Shown: one piece after another, positions 21,830-28,581 of the stretch | Layout of the letters: each line of letters starts with the position of its first letter | How positions within the stretch are numbered: position 1 is the first letter of the stretch | Assembly (NCBI GenBank): GCA_946885745.1 | Contig: CAMPGV010000007.1 | Location: forward strand, 1-28,581 | Reading direction: 5' to 3' | Length of the DNA: 28,581 bases | DNA from: an uncultured Candidatus Saccharibacteria bacterium | GTDB lineage: Bacteria > Patescibacteria > Saccharimonadia > Saccharimonadales > JAEWBQ01 | Notes under the pieces: model-generated | What the model was told of the DNA's origin: nothing | What the model saw: the letters and a program-made list of their open reading frames with translations, nothing else | Database searches by the model: none | Made by a program: the position numbers and the translations under genes

Positions 21830-22531
21830 ATGGCTACCGAAGAGGTTCAAGTATTGCCTCAGCACGTTGGTTTTATCGTTGATGGTAATCGGCGCTGGGC
21901 AAAGCAGCACGGCCTGCCGACGTACGAGGGGCACATGGCCGGCTACAACGCCATCCATGAGGTCGCCGAGGCTGTTTTTGATGCCGGCGTGCCTTACATG
22001 TCGGCTTATATCTTCAGTACCGAAAACTGGAAACGGAGCGAGGAAGAGGTGAGTCGACTTATGGGTTTGGTACTGAAGCTGCTGACGGCCGATTTGCCTA
22101 TCTTTGAAAAAAAGAACATACGACTGCGTGTACTAGGGAGTCGCGACAGGGTAAGCCCTAGAATCGTAAAGGCAATCGATGAGGCAGAGGCGCGTACGGC
22201 GAGTAACACGGCCGGAACGTTGGCTGTGTGCTTTAATTACGGCGGTCAGCTTGAGATTGCCGAGGCGTGCAAAAAAATTGTTCAAGACGGCGTAGCTGCA
22301 GATAGGGTGACTCCAGAGTTGATTGCAGAGCATCTCTACGCACCAGAGGTGCCGGCGATCGACTTGATTGTGCGCACAAGTGGCGAGCAGCGTCTGAGTA
22401 ATTTTATGCTGTGGCGCGCGGCTTATAGTGAACTACTATTTTTTGATAAGCCGTGGCCTGACATGACAAAGGACGACGTGGTCGCTATACTGAAAGAATA
22501 TGCACGGCGACAACGCCGATTTGGAGGGTAA
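21830..22531 (+). CDS. uppS: Isoprenyl (undecaprenyl) diphosphate synthase
   Basis: Cis-prenyltransferase that makes the C55 lipid carrier for cell-wall precursors. The 233-residue protein has the catalytic DGNRRWA motif (about residues 20-26), FSTENWKRSEEEV, and the C-terminal RTSGEQRLSNFMLWRAAYSELLF block that binds isopentenyl diphosphate. Length is standard. The next genes in the usual order, cdsA and dxr, are missing; rseP follows directly, with the stop and start adjacent (TAA ATG). The LCP protein in this window would use the lipid carrier it makes. Confidence 0.96.
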   Translation: MATEEVQVLPQHVGFIVDGNRRWAKQHGLPTYEGHMAGYNAIHEVAEAVFDAGVPYMSAYIFSTENWKRSEEEVSRLMGLVLKLLTADLPIFEKKNIRLRVLGSRDRVSPRIVKAIDEAEARTASNTAGTLAVCFNYGGQLEIAEACKKIVQDGVAADRVTPELIAEHLYAPEVPAIDLIVRTSGEQRLSNFMLWRAAYSELLFFDKPWPDMTKDDVVAILKEYARRQRRFGG

Positions 22532-23674
22532 ATGTTACTACTAGGAATTATTATCGGTCTACTCGCACTCGTCTTTTTAGTCGTTGTTCATGAGCTTGGG
22601 CATGCCATTGTGGCGCGCCGCAATGGCGTTGTGGTTGAGGAATTTGGTATTGGGTTTCCGCCGCGCGCCTGGGGGCGAAAGCTAAAAAACGGTATTCTCC
22701 TGAGTCTCAACTGGCTGCCGCTAGGTGGGTTTGTAAAATTGCAGGGGGAGCATGACGCCGCAGAAGGCAAGGGCGATTACGGCGCAGCAACCTACTGGCA
22801 GAAGACAAAGATTCTCTTGGCCGGCGTGGCGATTAACTGGCTAGTCGCGGCACTATTGCTAACCGTACTTGCTTGGACAGGACTGCCGAAAGTACTACCA
22901 AATCAATTTACCGTAGCGGGCGATACATCTGTCCAGAAGCGTCCCGTTGAAATCCAGACACTGAGTGCGGGTTCGCCAGCCGATAAAGCTGGTCTCAAAT
23001 CTGGTGACGGTATACTTCGTTTTGATGGTGCGCCGGTTGAGGACGCTCAGTCGCTAGTTGCGGCTGCTAAGGCAAATGCAGGCAAGACTGTCGAGGTAAT
23101 TTACAGCCGGGGCGGGGAAGAGGCGACGACAAAGGTGACGCTTCGTGAAGATAATGCGCAGGGCGAAGGATTCCTTGGCGTAGGTCCGATCCAGCGTAGC
23201 GTTACGCGATCAACGTGGTCGGCACCAATTGTCGGTTTTGCGACAGCCGCACAGTTGACGACGGCATCATTCCAGGGGCTTGGCGAGCTCGTCGCTAATG
23301 TATTTAAGGGTATCGTCTTCCAGTTTAGTCCCGAAAGTACTGTGCGCGAAGCGGCTGGAGATAATCTTGCGAAAGCGGGAGCTAGCGTCGCAGGCCCAGT
23401 CGGTGTACTAGGCGTCATTTTCCCGGCGGCCGAGAAAGCTGGTCTGACACAGGTCATCTTCTTGACGGCAATCGTTTCTCTTAGCTTGGCACTTATGAAC
23501 GCGCTACCAATTCCTGCGCTCGATGGTGGCCGTTGGTTTGTAATGACGGTTTTCCGTTTACTAAAGAAGCCGCTCACTAAGGAGCGTGAGGAAAAGATTC
23601 AGGGCGCTGGCTTTATGTTTCTGATGTTCCTTATTATTGTCGTGACGATTGCCGATGTCAGAAAATTCTTCTAA
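22532..23674 (+). CDS. rseP: RseP-type site-2 zinc metalloprotease
   Basis: Intramembrane protease that cleaves membrane-bound regulators and remnant signal peptides. The 380-residue protein has HELGH at residues 20-24 in the first membrane helix, a second helix (AINWLVAALLLTVLAW), one PDZ domain (about 130-205: SPADKAGLKSGDGILRFDGAPV), and the second catalytic motif NALPIPALDGG in a late helix. One PDZ domain, as in Gram-positive RasP. The ribosome binding site is GGAGGG at the uppS end. The following CPBP gene overlaps it by 20 bases. Confidence 0.95.
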   Translation: MLLLGIIIGLLALVFLVVVHELGHAIVARRNGVVVEEFGIGFPPRAWGRKLKNGILLSLNWLPLGGFVKLQGEHDAAEGKGDYGAATYWQKTKILLAGVAINWLVAALLLTVLAWTGLPKVLPNQFTVAGDTSVQKRPVEIQTLSAGSPADKAGLKSGDGILRFDGAPVEDAQSLVAAAKANAGKTVEVIYSRGGEEATTKVTLREDNAQGEGFLGVGPIQRSVTRSTWSAPIVGFATAAQLTTASFQGLGELVANVFKGIVFQFSPESTVREAAGDNLAKAGASVAGPVGVLGVIFPAAEKAGLTQVIFLTAIVSLSLALMNALPIPALDGGRWFVMTVFRLLKKPLTKEREEKIQGAGFMFLMFLIIVVTIADVRKFF

Positions 23675-24428
23675 GATTAGTCCAGCTTCGTCAGTGCGCT
23701 GGCCGGTCTTTTGGCGTGTACTGGCGCTTGTCACCTGGGTGATTGTCGGCTTCTTGCTGGCATCGCTCTTGGTGCTTGCTATTGCGCAGGGACTTACGCT
23801 TCTCGACGTGCCACTTAGTGAACTTAATGAGTCGGTAGTGAATACGGCTGCAGCGGGCTTGGTGTACTTACTCTCGGCGCTCATTGTTATTGGAGTGCCG
23901 CAGATGGTGCGGCGTATGATGGCGACCCGAGAAGATATGGGGATTCATCGATTGCCGACGTGGCGTGATATTGCACTCGCACCAGCGGGGTTTGTGGTGT
24001 ATTTTATTGCATCTGCAATTGTGACGAGCGTCGTTACAGGAATTATTCCTGGGTTTGATGCCAATGAGACGCAGGACGTTGGGTTTGCTGATCTTTCGCA
24101 AACTTATGAATACGTCTTGGCGTTCCTGACACTGGTTGTGCTGGCTCCTGTAGCGGAAGAGCTGCTATTTCGTGGTTACCTCTACGGTAAGCTCCGTAAG
24201 TGGGTGGCAGTTTGGTTGGCAGCGCTTGTTGCTAGTATTGTGTTTGGGGTCGTTCACGGGCAGTGGAATGTCGGAGTGGATGTTTTTGTACTGAGCCTCG
24301 TAATGTGCGCTCTACGCGAGGTGAGTGGCAGTATCTGGGCAGGGATGCTGCTGCATATGCTCAAAAACGGTCTTGCGTTTTATCTTCTCTTTGTAAATCC
24401 AACACTTTTGAATACAATAGGAGGGTAA
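23655..24428 (+). CDS. CPBP family intramembrane glutamic endopeptidase
   Basis: CPBP (Abi/Rce1-like) proteins are membrane proteases used for maturation or immunity to bacteriocins. The 257-residue protein has about eight membrane segments and the three motifs: EELLFRG (EExxxR), FGVVHGQWN, and HMLKNGLAF (HxxxN). A TTG at 23649 is an alternative start; the ATG at 23655 is preferred. It overlaps rseP by 20 bases, so two intramembrane proteases are co-translated. The substrate is unknown; handling of prenylated or signal-peptide remnants is a guess from the neighbours. Confidence 0.9.
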   Translation: MSENSSKISPASSVRWPVFWRVLALVTWVIVGFLLASLLVLAIAQGLTLLDVPLSELNESVVNTAAAGLVYLLSALIVIGVPQMVRRMMATREDMGIHRLPTWRDIALAPAGFVVYFIASAIVTSVVTGIIPGFDANETQDVGFADLSQTYEYVLAFLTLVVLAPVAEELLFRGYLYGKLRKWVAVWLAALVASIVFGVVHGQWNVGVDVFVLSLVMCALREVSGSIWAGMLLHMLKNGLAFYLLFVNPTLLNTIGG

Positions 24429-24430
24429 TG

Positions 24431-24481
24431 ATGCAGCGAATTGCCCCCGTTATCTTTTCTATAACGCCGCTTGGTCGGTAG
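24431..24481 (+). CDS. Tiny ORF (16 codons) with a strong ribosome binding site before proS
   Basis: AGGAGGG (24419-24425) at the end of the CPBP gene precedes two consecutive ATGs (24428 and 24431). The second, at better spacing, opens MQRIAPVIFSITPLGR and TAG. The sequence contains two proline codons (CCC and CCG). It lies 51 bases before proS. It could be a leader peptide, or only a by-product of the ribosome binding site. No function can be claimed. Confidence 0.25.
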   Translation: MQRIAPVIFSITPLGR

Positions 24482-24532
24482 TTTCTTTTTATATCCACAA
24501 CTTTCAATGACGACTAAATAAGGAATATTCTC

Positions 24533-25777
24533 ATGCGTGTATCCAATCTTTTTACTAAAACTAGCAAAACCGCACCAGGTGATGAGGTAGCGAAGAATGC
24601 CCAGCTCCTGATTCGTGCCGGTTTTATTCACAAGGAAATGGCCGGTGTCTATGCTTATCTACCTCTAGGCAAGCGTGTGCTTGAAAAAATTGTACAAATT
24701 ATCCGCGAGGAGATGGATGCGATTGGCGGTAACGAAATTAGCCTGACCGCACTCCAGCAGAAAGACGCATGGGAAGCGTCGGGCCGTTGGAGTGATGACG
24801 TCATGGATGTCTGGTTTAAGACAAAGCTTGCTAACGGCAGCGAGCTTGGCTTGGCACCTACTCACGAAGAGCCGCTCACAAAGCTCATGAAGAGCTTTAT
24901 TAGCAGTTATAAGGATCTGCCGGTCTACCCATACCAGTTCCAGATCAAGTTTCGCAACGAGCTTCGCAGTAAGAGTGGTCTGATGCGTGGCCGTGAATTT
25001 TGGATGAAGGACCTCTACAGCTTTAGTCGTACGCAAGAAGAGCATGATGCCTTTTATGAGAAGATTAGCGAGGCATACGACCGTGTCTACGCTCGACTTG
25101 GCTTGGGTGAAATTACCTATAAAACATTTGCAAGCGGCGGTAGCTTTGCTAAGTATAGTCACGAGTTTCAGACGCTGAGTCCAGTTGGCGAAGATAAGAT
25201 TTACGTTCACGAAGGCAAGCGCATTGCTATTAATGAAGAAGTGTACAACGACGAAGTGCTGGCTGACCTTGGTGTTTCTCGCGACGAGCTAGTTGAAAAG
25301 ACGGCCGTTGAGGTAGGTAATATCTTCACGCTGGGTACAAAATTTTCGGATGCACTCGATCTTTGCTACACGGATGAAGATGGTACAAAAAAGCAGGTGA
25401 TCATGGGTAGCTATGGTATTGGCCCGAGCCGAGTTATGGGTTTGATTGCGGAGCACTTCAGTGATGATAAAGGGCTTGTTTGGCCTGAGAGCGTTGCGCC
25501 AGCTAAAGTTTACCTTGTCCGTATTGGCGGAGAGGCGGCTGTCGAGCACGCTGATGCGCTTTACCAAGAACTGACGAGCAAGGGGATTGAAATTCTGTAT
25601 GATGATCGCGACGACCGTCCAGGCGCTAAGTTTGCTGACGCGGAACTCATGGGTATTCCGTACCGACTCACCGTAAGTGATCGTTTGATTGAGGCAGGCC
25701 GGTATGAGCTGACCTCAAGGGCGACAGGGGAGACGATTCTCTTGACGCACTCAGAATTGCTTGCTAAACTGGGATGA
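24533..25777 (+). CDS. proS: Proline--tRNA ligase, short form without editing domain
   Basis: Class II synthetase that charges tRNA-Pro. The 414-residue protein has motif 1 around YAYLPLGKRVLEKI, motif 2 as FRNELRSKSGLMRGREFWMKDL, motif 3 as GSYGIGPSRVMGLI, and a C-terminal anticodon-binding domain from about 325. The standard bacterial enzyme is about 570 residues and carries an inserted editing domain between motifs 2 and 3; here only a short bridge is present, as in alphaproteobacterial and mitochondrial forms. It ends in TGA, the only TGA stop among complete genes here, backed by TAA two codons on. AAGGAA precedes the start. Confidence 0.96.
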   Translation: MRVSNLFTKTSKTAPGDEVAKNAQLLIRAGFIHKEMAGVYAYLPLGKRVLEKIVQIIREEMDAIGGNEISLTALQQKDAWEASGRWSDDVMDVWFKTKLANGSELGLAPTHEEPLTKLMKSFISSYKDLPVYPYQFQIKFRNELRSKSGLMRGREFWMKDLYSFSRTQEEHDAFYEKISEAYDRVYARLGLGEITYKTFASGGSFAKYSHEFQTLSPVGEDKIYVHEGKRIAINEEVYNDEVLADLGVSRDELVEKTAVEVGNIFTLGTKFSDALDLCYTDEDGTKKQVIMGSYGIGPSRVMGLIAEHFSDDKGLVWPESVAPAKVYLVRIGGEAAVEHADALYQELTSKGIEILYDDRDDRPGAKFADAELMGIPYRLTVSDRLIEAGRYELTSRATGETILLTHSELLAKLG

Positions 25778-25806
25778 TTGTAAACGACGGAGTGAGGGTT
25801 TACACT
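25778..25806 (+). promoter_or_regulatory. Candidate promoter of greA
   Basis: TTGTAA (25778-25783), 17 bases, TACACT (25801-25806) directly after the proS stop. Start predicted near 25813. The boxes overlap an inverted repeat TGTAAAC/GTTTACA (25779-25785 and 25798-25804). Confidence 0.4.
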
Positions 25807-25821
25807 ACATATAGCGTATGA

Positions 25822-25839
25822 AGTGTCATTAACGACACT
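25822..25839. repeat. 18-bp near-palindrome in the greA leader
   Basis: AGTGTC-ATTAAC-GACACT is symmetric except for one base pair step (positions 7 and 12). It could be a repressor site or a small leader hairpin just after the predicted greA transcript start. Confidence 0.5.
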
Positions 25840-25868
25840 ATTTAATTGAAACTAAAGGAATATAAACT

Positions 25869-26324
25869 ATGAAAAAACTGTATCAGATCACTGAAGAAGG
25901 TAAAAAAGAGCTTGAGCTTGAGCTGACCGACCTTAAGGGTCGCCGTGGCGCCATTGCCGAGAAGATTGCTAACGCCCGTGACGTTGGTGACCTCAGCGAG
26001 AACGCTGAGTATGATAGCGCTCGTGAAGAGCAGGGGCTTGTTGAGAGCCGTATCGCAGAAATCGAAGATATTTTGCTTAATGCTGAGTTGATTAAGTCTG
26101 GCAATAAGTCAAAAGTTGGCCTTGGTAGCAAGGTAGAGCTTAAGACTGGCGCTAAGACCGTAACATATTACGTTGTTGGCCCGGTTGAGGCTGATCCGCT
26201 TGAGGGTAAGATTAGTAACGAATCGCCAATCGGCCTTGCTCTTATGGACAAGAAGGTGGGTGACGTTGCCACTATCACCACTCCAAAGGGTGATATTAGC
26301 TACGAAATCGTTAGCATTGCCTAG
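25869..26324 (+). CDS. greA: Transcription elongation factor GreA
   Basis: Rescues backtracked RNA polymerase by stimulating transcript cleavage through the secondary channel. The 151-residue protein has the N-terminal coiled coil with the acidic tip GDLSENAEYDSAREEQ (Asp41 and Glu44 are the catalytic pair) and a C-terminal FKBP-like domain. CTAAAGGAA precedes the ATG. It has its own terminator and is followed by lysS, a common neighbour. Confidence 0.97.
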   Translation: MKKLYQITEEGKKELELELTDLKGRRGAIAEKIANARDVGDLSENAEYDSAREEQGLVESRIAEIEDILLNAELIKSGNKSKVGLGSKVELKTGAKTVTYYVVGPVEADPLEGKISNESPIGLALMDKKVGDVATITTPKGDISYEIVSIA

Positions 26325-26341
26325 GTAGTGACAGTCGCTAC

Positions 26342-26372
26342 AAAACGCCACCCTCATCGCGGGTGGCGTTTT
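26342..26372 (+). terminator. Intrinsic terminator of greA
   Basis: AAAACGCCACCC and GGGTGGCGTTTT form a 12-bp stem around a seven-base loop. Confidence 0.9.
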
Positions 26373-26377
26373 ACTTG

Positions 26378-26386
26378 TGCTATACT
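26378..26386 (+). promoter_or_regulatory. Extended -10 promoter of lysS, predicting a leaderless mRNA
   Basis: TGC-TATACT (hexamer 26381-26386) lies 9 bases before the ATG at 26396. The transcript would begin 2-3 bases before the start codon. No -35 or ribosome binding site is seen. Confidence 0.6.
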
Positions 26387-26395
26387 GTAACAGAT

Positions 26396-27898
26396 ATGGC
26401 AACACTCCAAGACTACCGTGACGAGCGACTCCGTAAGCTCGAAGAACTCAAGAATTTAGGTATTAATCCATACCCGGCTGACAGACATCGTACGCATATG
26501 GCGGGTGACGGCGTGGCTCGTTATGGCGAGCTGGAAGGTCAAACTGCGACTATCGCTGGCCGCGTAACGGGTATCCGTAAGTTCGGTAAACTCGCATTTA
26601 TTGTCCTCAAAGACGCAAGTGGCTCAATCCAGCTCTTCTTGCATGCGCCGGACGTAGCCGCGCTTGATGCTGCGAATGGTGTTATGGGTATGAGTGAATT
26701 GCCACTTCTTGATACTGGAGATTTTGTTGAAGCCACCGGCCAGGTCATTAAGACGAAGACCGGTGAAATCTCACTTGGCGTTAAGACGCTACGCCTGCTT
26801 ACAAAGAGTCTGCGCCCGACGCCAACAGAGCTTACGAGTAAAGAGGAGCGCCTGCGTCGTCGCTACCTCGATATGAGCGTTAACGAAGAAGTGCGACAGC
26901 GTTTTATTCGTCGTACAAAATTTTGGCAGGCAACTCGCGACTACTTGAATGAGCATGGCTTCTTAGAGGTCAATATTCCGGTTCTTGAGCATACAACTGG
27001 TGGTGCTGACGCGAATCCGTTTGTTACTCACATGGATGCCCTTGATCAGGATTTCTACTTGCGCATTAGTCATGAGCTACCGCTGAAGCGTTTATTGGGT
27101 GCCGGCTACGAGAAGGTCTACGATATTGGGCCGCGCTTTCGAAACGAGAACTACTCTGATGAGCACCTGCCAGAACACGTAGCGATGGAATGGTACTGGG
27201 GTTATGCCAACTGGCAGGATGGCATGAAGTTTATGGAGGATATGTACAAGCGTGTCCTCGAGCAAACATTCGGAACGCTCCAGTTTAAGCTCGGTCGCTT
27301 CGATGTTGATATGAGCGGTGAATGGGAAGTCTGGGATTACGCCACGATTATCAAGGAGCGTTACGGCATTGACGTGTACGAAAGCTCTCTTGATGAAGTG
27401 AAGAAGGCTCTAAAAGACAATGGCCTAGAAGTGGAGCAGACCGAAAACCGTGCCCGTGGCATCGATAAGCTATGGAAAAACATTCGCAAGGATGTCGCTG
27501 GTCCGGTATGGCTGATTAATACGCCAAAGTTTATTAGTCCGCTCGCTAAGAGCAACCCAGACGATGACCGTGTCGTGCAGCGCTTCCAGCCGGTGATTGC
27601 CGGTAGTGAGCTCGGTAACGGTTTCTCGGAGCTTAATGACCCAATTGATCAATTGAACCGCTTTACGGAGCAGCAGGCGATGCGCGAGGCGGGTGACGAT
27701 GAGGCGATGATGCTTGATATTGATTATGTTGAGATGCTGGAATACGGCATGCCGCCAGCGTGTGGCTGGGGCTACAGCGAGCGGGTTTTCTGGATCTTTG
27801 AAGGTGTGACGGCTCGTGAAGGTGTGCCGTTCCCGCAGTTGCGTACGGAGTACGACGCGACAACAAAGGCGATTTACCCTGACATCCAGCTGCATTAA
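26396..27898 (+). CDS. lysS: Lysine--tRNA ligase (class II)
   Basis: Charges tRNA-Lys. The 500-residue protein has the N-terminal OB-fold anticodon domain (ATIAGRVTGIRKFGKLAFIVL), motif 2 as RFRNENYSDEHLPEHVAMEWY, PKFISPLAK, and the ELGNGFSELNDPIDQLNRF block. Motif 3 is unusual: GWGYSERVFWIFEGVTARE in place of GxGIGIDRLVML, still holding a G-x-G and the arginine. An upstream ATG-like start at 26363 would lie in the greA terminator; ATG 26396 follows the -10 box directly. Length matches LysRS of other bacteria. Confidence 0.96.
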   Translation: MATLQDYRDERLRKLEELKNLGINPYPADRHRTHMAGDGVARYGELEGQTATIAGRVTGIRKFGKLAFIVLKDASGSIQLFLHAPDVAALDAANGVMGMSELPLLDTGDFVEATGQVIKTKTGEISLGVKTLRLLTKSLRPTPTELTSKEERLRRRYLDMSVNEEVRQRFIRRTKFWQATRDYLNEHGFLEVNIPVLEHTTGGADANPFVTHMDALDQDFYLRISHELPLKRLLGAGYEKVYDIGPRFRNENYSDEHLPEHVAMEWYWGYANWQDGMKFMEDMYKRVLEQTFGTLQFKLGRFDVDMSGEWEVWDYATIIKERYGIDVYESSLDEVKKALKDNGLEVEQTENRARGIDKLWKNIRKDVAGPVWLINTPKFISPLAKSNPDDDRVVQRFQPVIAGSELGNGFSELNDPIDQLNRFTEQQAMREAGDDEAMMLDIDYVEMLEYGMPPACGWGYSERVFWIFEGVTAREGVPFPQLRTEYDATTKAIYPDIQLH

Positions 27899-27925
27899 GC
27901 CGCTTAATGACCGCTAGGGGCTTTA

Positions 27926-27956
27926 TCCCGGACATCACCTCGGTGTCCGGGATTTT
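27926..27956 (+). terminator. Intrinsic terminator of lysS
   Basis: TCCCGGACA and TGTCCGGGA form a 9-bp stem around TCACCTCGG, followed by TTTT. Confidence 0.88.
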
Positions 27957-27957
27957 A

Positions 27958-27966
27958 TGCTATCCT
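27958..27966 (+). promoter_or_regulatory. Extended -10 promoter of the ABC transporter gene
   Basis: TGC-TATCCT (hexamer 27961-27966). The leader carries GGGGGTGAG before the ATG at 27989. Confidence 0.5.
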
Positions 27967-27988
27967 AAGATTAGATAAAGGGGGTGAG

Positions 27989-28581
27989 ATGATAGAACTT
28001 CGCGGTGTCACGAAGACGTACGGCAATAAAAAGGCGGCTTTTACAGCGCTTGATAATGTGTCGGTGACGATACCAGAGGGGGCGACAGTTGCTATTGTCG
28101 GTAAAAGTGGCTCGGGCAAGAGTACGCTCATGCATGCCATTAGTGGCCTCGATCGACCGCAGTCGGGTGAGGTAATTATTGAAGGTCAGGATATCCTTAA
28201 GCTCAAGCCTCGTCAGATTGACCAGTTCAGGGCGCGTACGATTGGTTTCATTTTTCAGGCATTCTTTGTGCAGGCTAATGATACGTGTTACCAAAATGTA
28301 GTACTGCCGCTCGAAATCGCGCGCGTACCACGCTCTGAGCGGCGAGCGCTCGTCGAAGCCGCCCTTAAAGAAGTGGAGCTAGGCGATAAAATCATCAGCA
28401 AGGCACGTAACCTGAGCGGTGGCCAAAAGCAGCGTCTCGCGATTGCCCGTGCAATCGTTAATAAGCCGAAAATTATTTTTGCCGACGAGCCAACGGGCAA
28501 CCTCGATTCAACCACGGGTGAAAAGATTGAAGATCTGCTTTTTAGTTTAAATAAATCGCTCGGTACGACACTGGTAATTGT
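27989..28581 (+). CDS. ABC transporter ATP-binding protein, LolD/MacB type (cut by window end)
   Basis: ATPase subunit of an exporter or mechanotransmission-type ABC system. The visible 197 residues have Walker A GKSGSGKST (38-46), Q-loop Gln90 (IGFIFQ), the signature LSGGQ (142-146) followed by KQRLAIARA, Walker B KIIFADEP (161-168) and the D-loop GNLDS. Sequence around NVVLPLEIARV matches the LolD/MacB family, which normally pairs with an FtsX-like permease; such a gene is expected just beyond the window. The frame is open to the last base, so the C-terminus with the H-loop is missing. GGGGGTGAG is the ribosome binding site. Confidence 0.93.
   Translation, partial: MIELRGVTKTYGNKKAAFTALDNVSVTIPEGATVAIVGKSGSGKSTLMHAISGLDRPQSGEVIIEGQDILKLKPRQIDQFRARTIGFIFQAFFVQANDTCYQNVVLPLEIARVPRSERRALVEAALKEVELGDKIISKARNLSGGQKQRLAIARAIVNKPKIIFADEPTGNLDSTTGEKIEDLLFSLNKSLGTTLVI

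Noticed and set aside
23101..23577. 158-codon minus-strand open frame opposite rseP
   Set aside because: A shadow of the rseP reading frame with low-complexity Pro/Ser/Arg composition and no upstream signals.
18571..25839. Shared AGTGTC/GACACT half-sites at tatC end and greA leader as one regulon
   Set aside because: A given hexamer is expected about 14 times by chance over both strands of a window this size, so the shared half-site alone carries no weight.
26363..26395. Upstream start for lysS giving 11 extra residues
   Set aside because: It would start within the greA terminator, and the -10 box TATACT lies between it and ATG 26396.
1..28581. UGA read as glycine, as in Gracilibacteria/SR1
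   Set aside because: All genes are full length under the standard code with no in-frame TGA at conserved glycines, and proS ends at a TGA. TGA is rare, but not seen as a sense codon.
1..28581. tRNA or rRNA genes, CRISPR arrays, insertion sequences
   Set aside because: Intergenic gaps are too short or fully explained by promoters, terminators and leaders; no cloverleaf, repeat-spacer pattern or transposase was seen.

Overview
The window is about 28.6 kb, of roughly even base composition, very densely coded, with no gap above about 230 bases. It reads as bacterial chromosome. The best guess for the host is a member of Candidatus Saccharibacteria (TM7, Patescibacteria). This is inferred from the compact genes, a short EF-Ts, a zinc-less NrdR and L31, type IV pilin and LCP proteins, a VKOR homologue, and trimmed versions of conserved operons. 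An Actinobacteria-style ileS T-box fits a Gram-positive-like lineage. No marker here proves the assignment. The genes read with the standard stop codons, but 21 of 35 complete genes end in TAG, 13 in TAA and only one (proS) in TGA.

Layout. (1) 43-3729: ftsZ, an NrdR-type regulator without its zinc cysteines, a thioredoxin-like protein without CXXC, a VKOR-type quinone/disulfide reductase, and two small membrane proteins (DUF2177 and DUF1295 types). (2) 3737-6869: an isoleucine T-box riboswitch, ileS and a terminator. (3) 6885-8149: two small acidic proteins of unknown role, a HExxHxxGxxH metallopeptidase and rplU. (4) 8171-9896: parA-parB. (5) 9905-14343: lepB (minus) divergent from an LCP (LytR-CpsA-Psr) gene, followed by a multipass membrane protein and an HtrA-type protease. 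(6) 14340-16911, minus strand: rpmE, prfA, prmC, plus a small tail-anchored protein with a PNTG motif. (7) 16983-18549: tatA, tatC and a small protein with a Tat-like N-terminus. (8) 18622-24428: rpsB, tsf, an unknown gene, a pilin fused to a discoidin-like domain, frr, uppS, rseP and a CPBP protease. (9) 24431-27956: a tiny ORF, proS, greA and lysS. (10) From 27989: a LolD/MacB-type ABC ATPase cut by the window end.

The genes combine core information processing (ileS, proS, lysS, prfA, prmC, frr, rpsB, tsf, greA, rplU, rpmE), division and segregation (ftsZ, parAB), and envelope biogenesis and secretion (lepB, LCP, htrA, tatAC, uppS, rseP). The classic order rpsB-tsf-pyrH-frr-uppS-cdsA-dxr-rseP-proS is recognisable, but pyrH, cdsA and dxr are missing. 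The pilin and an unknown gene sit exactly where pyrH would be.

Most striking: the pilin-discoidin fusion as a candidate host-surface adhesin; a T-box whose antiterminator is nested inside the terminator stem; near absence of TGA stops; repeated extended -10 promoters (TGN-TATAMT) placed 6-10 bases before ATG, implying leaderless mRNAs; and a two-state hairpin arrangement ahead of rpsB.
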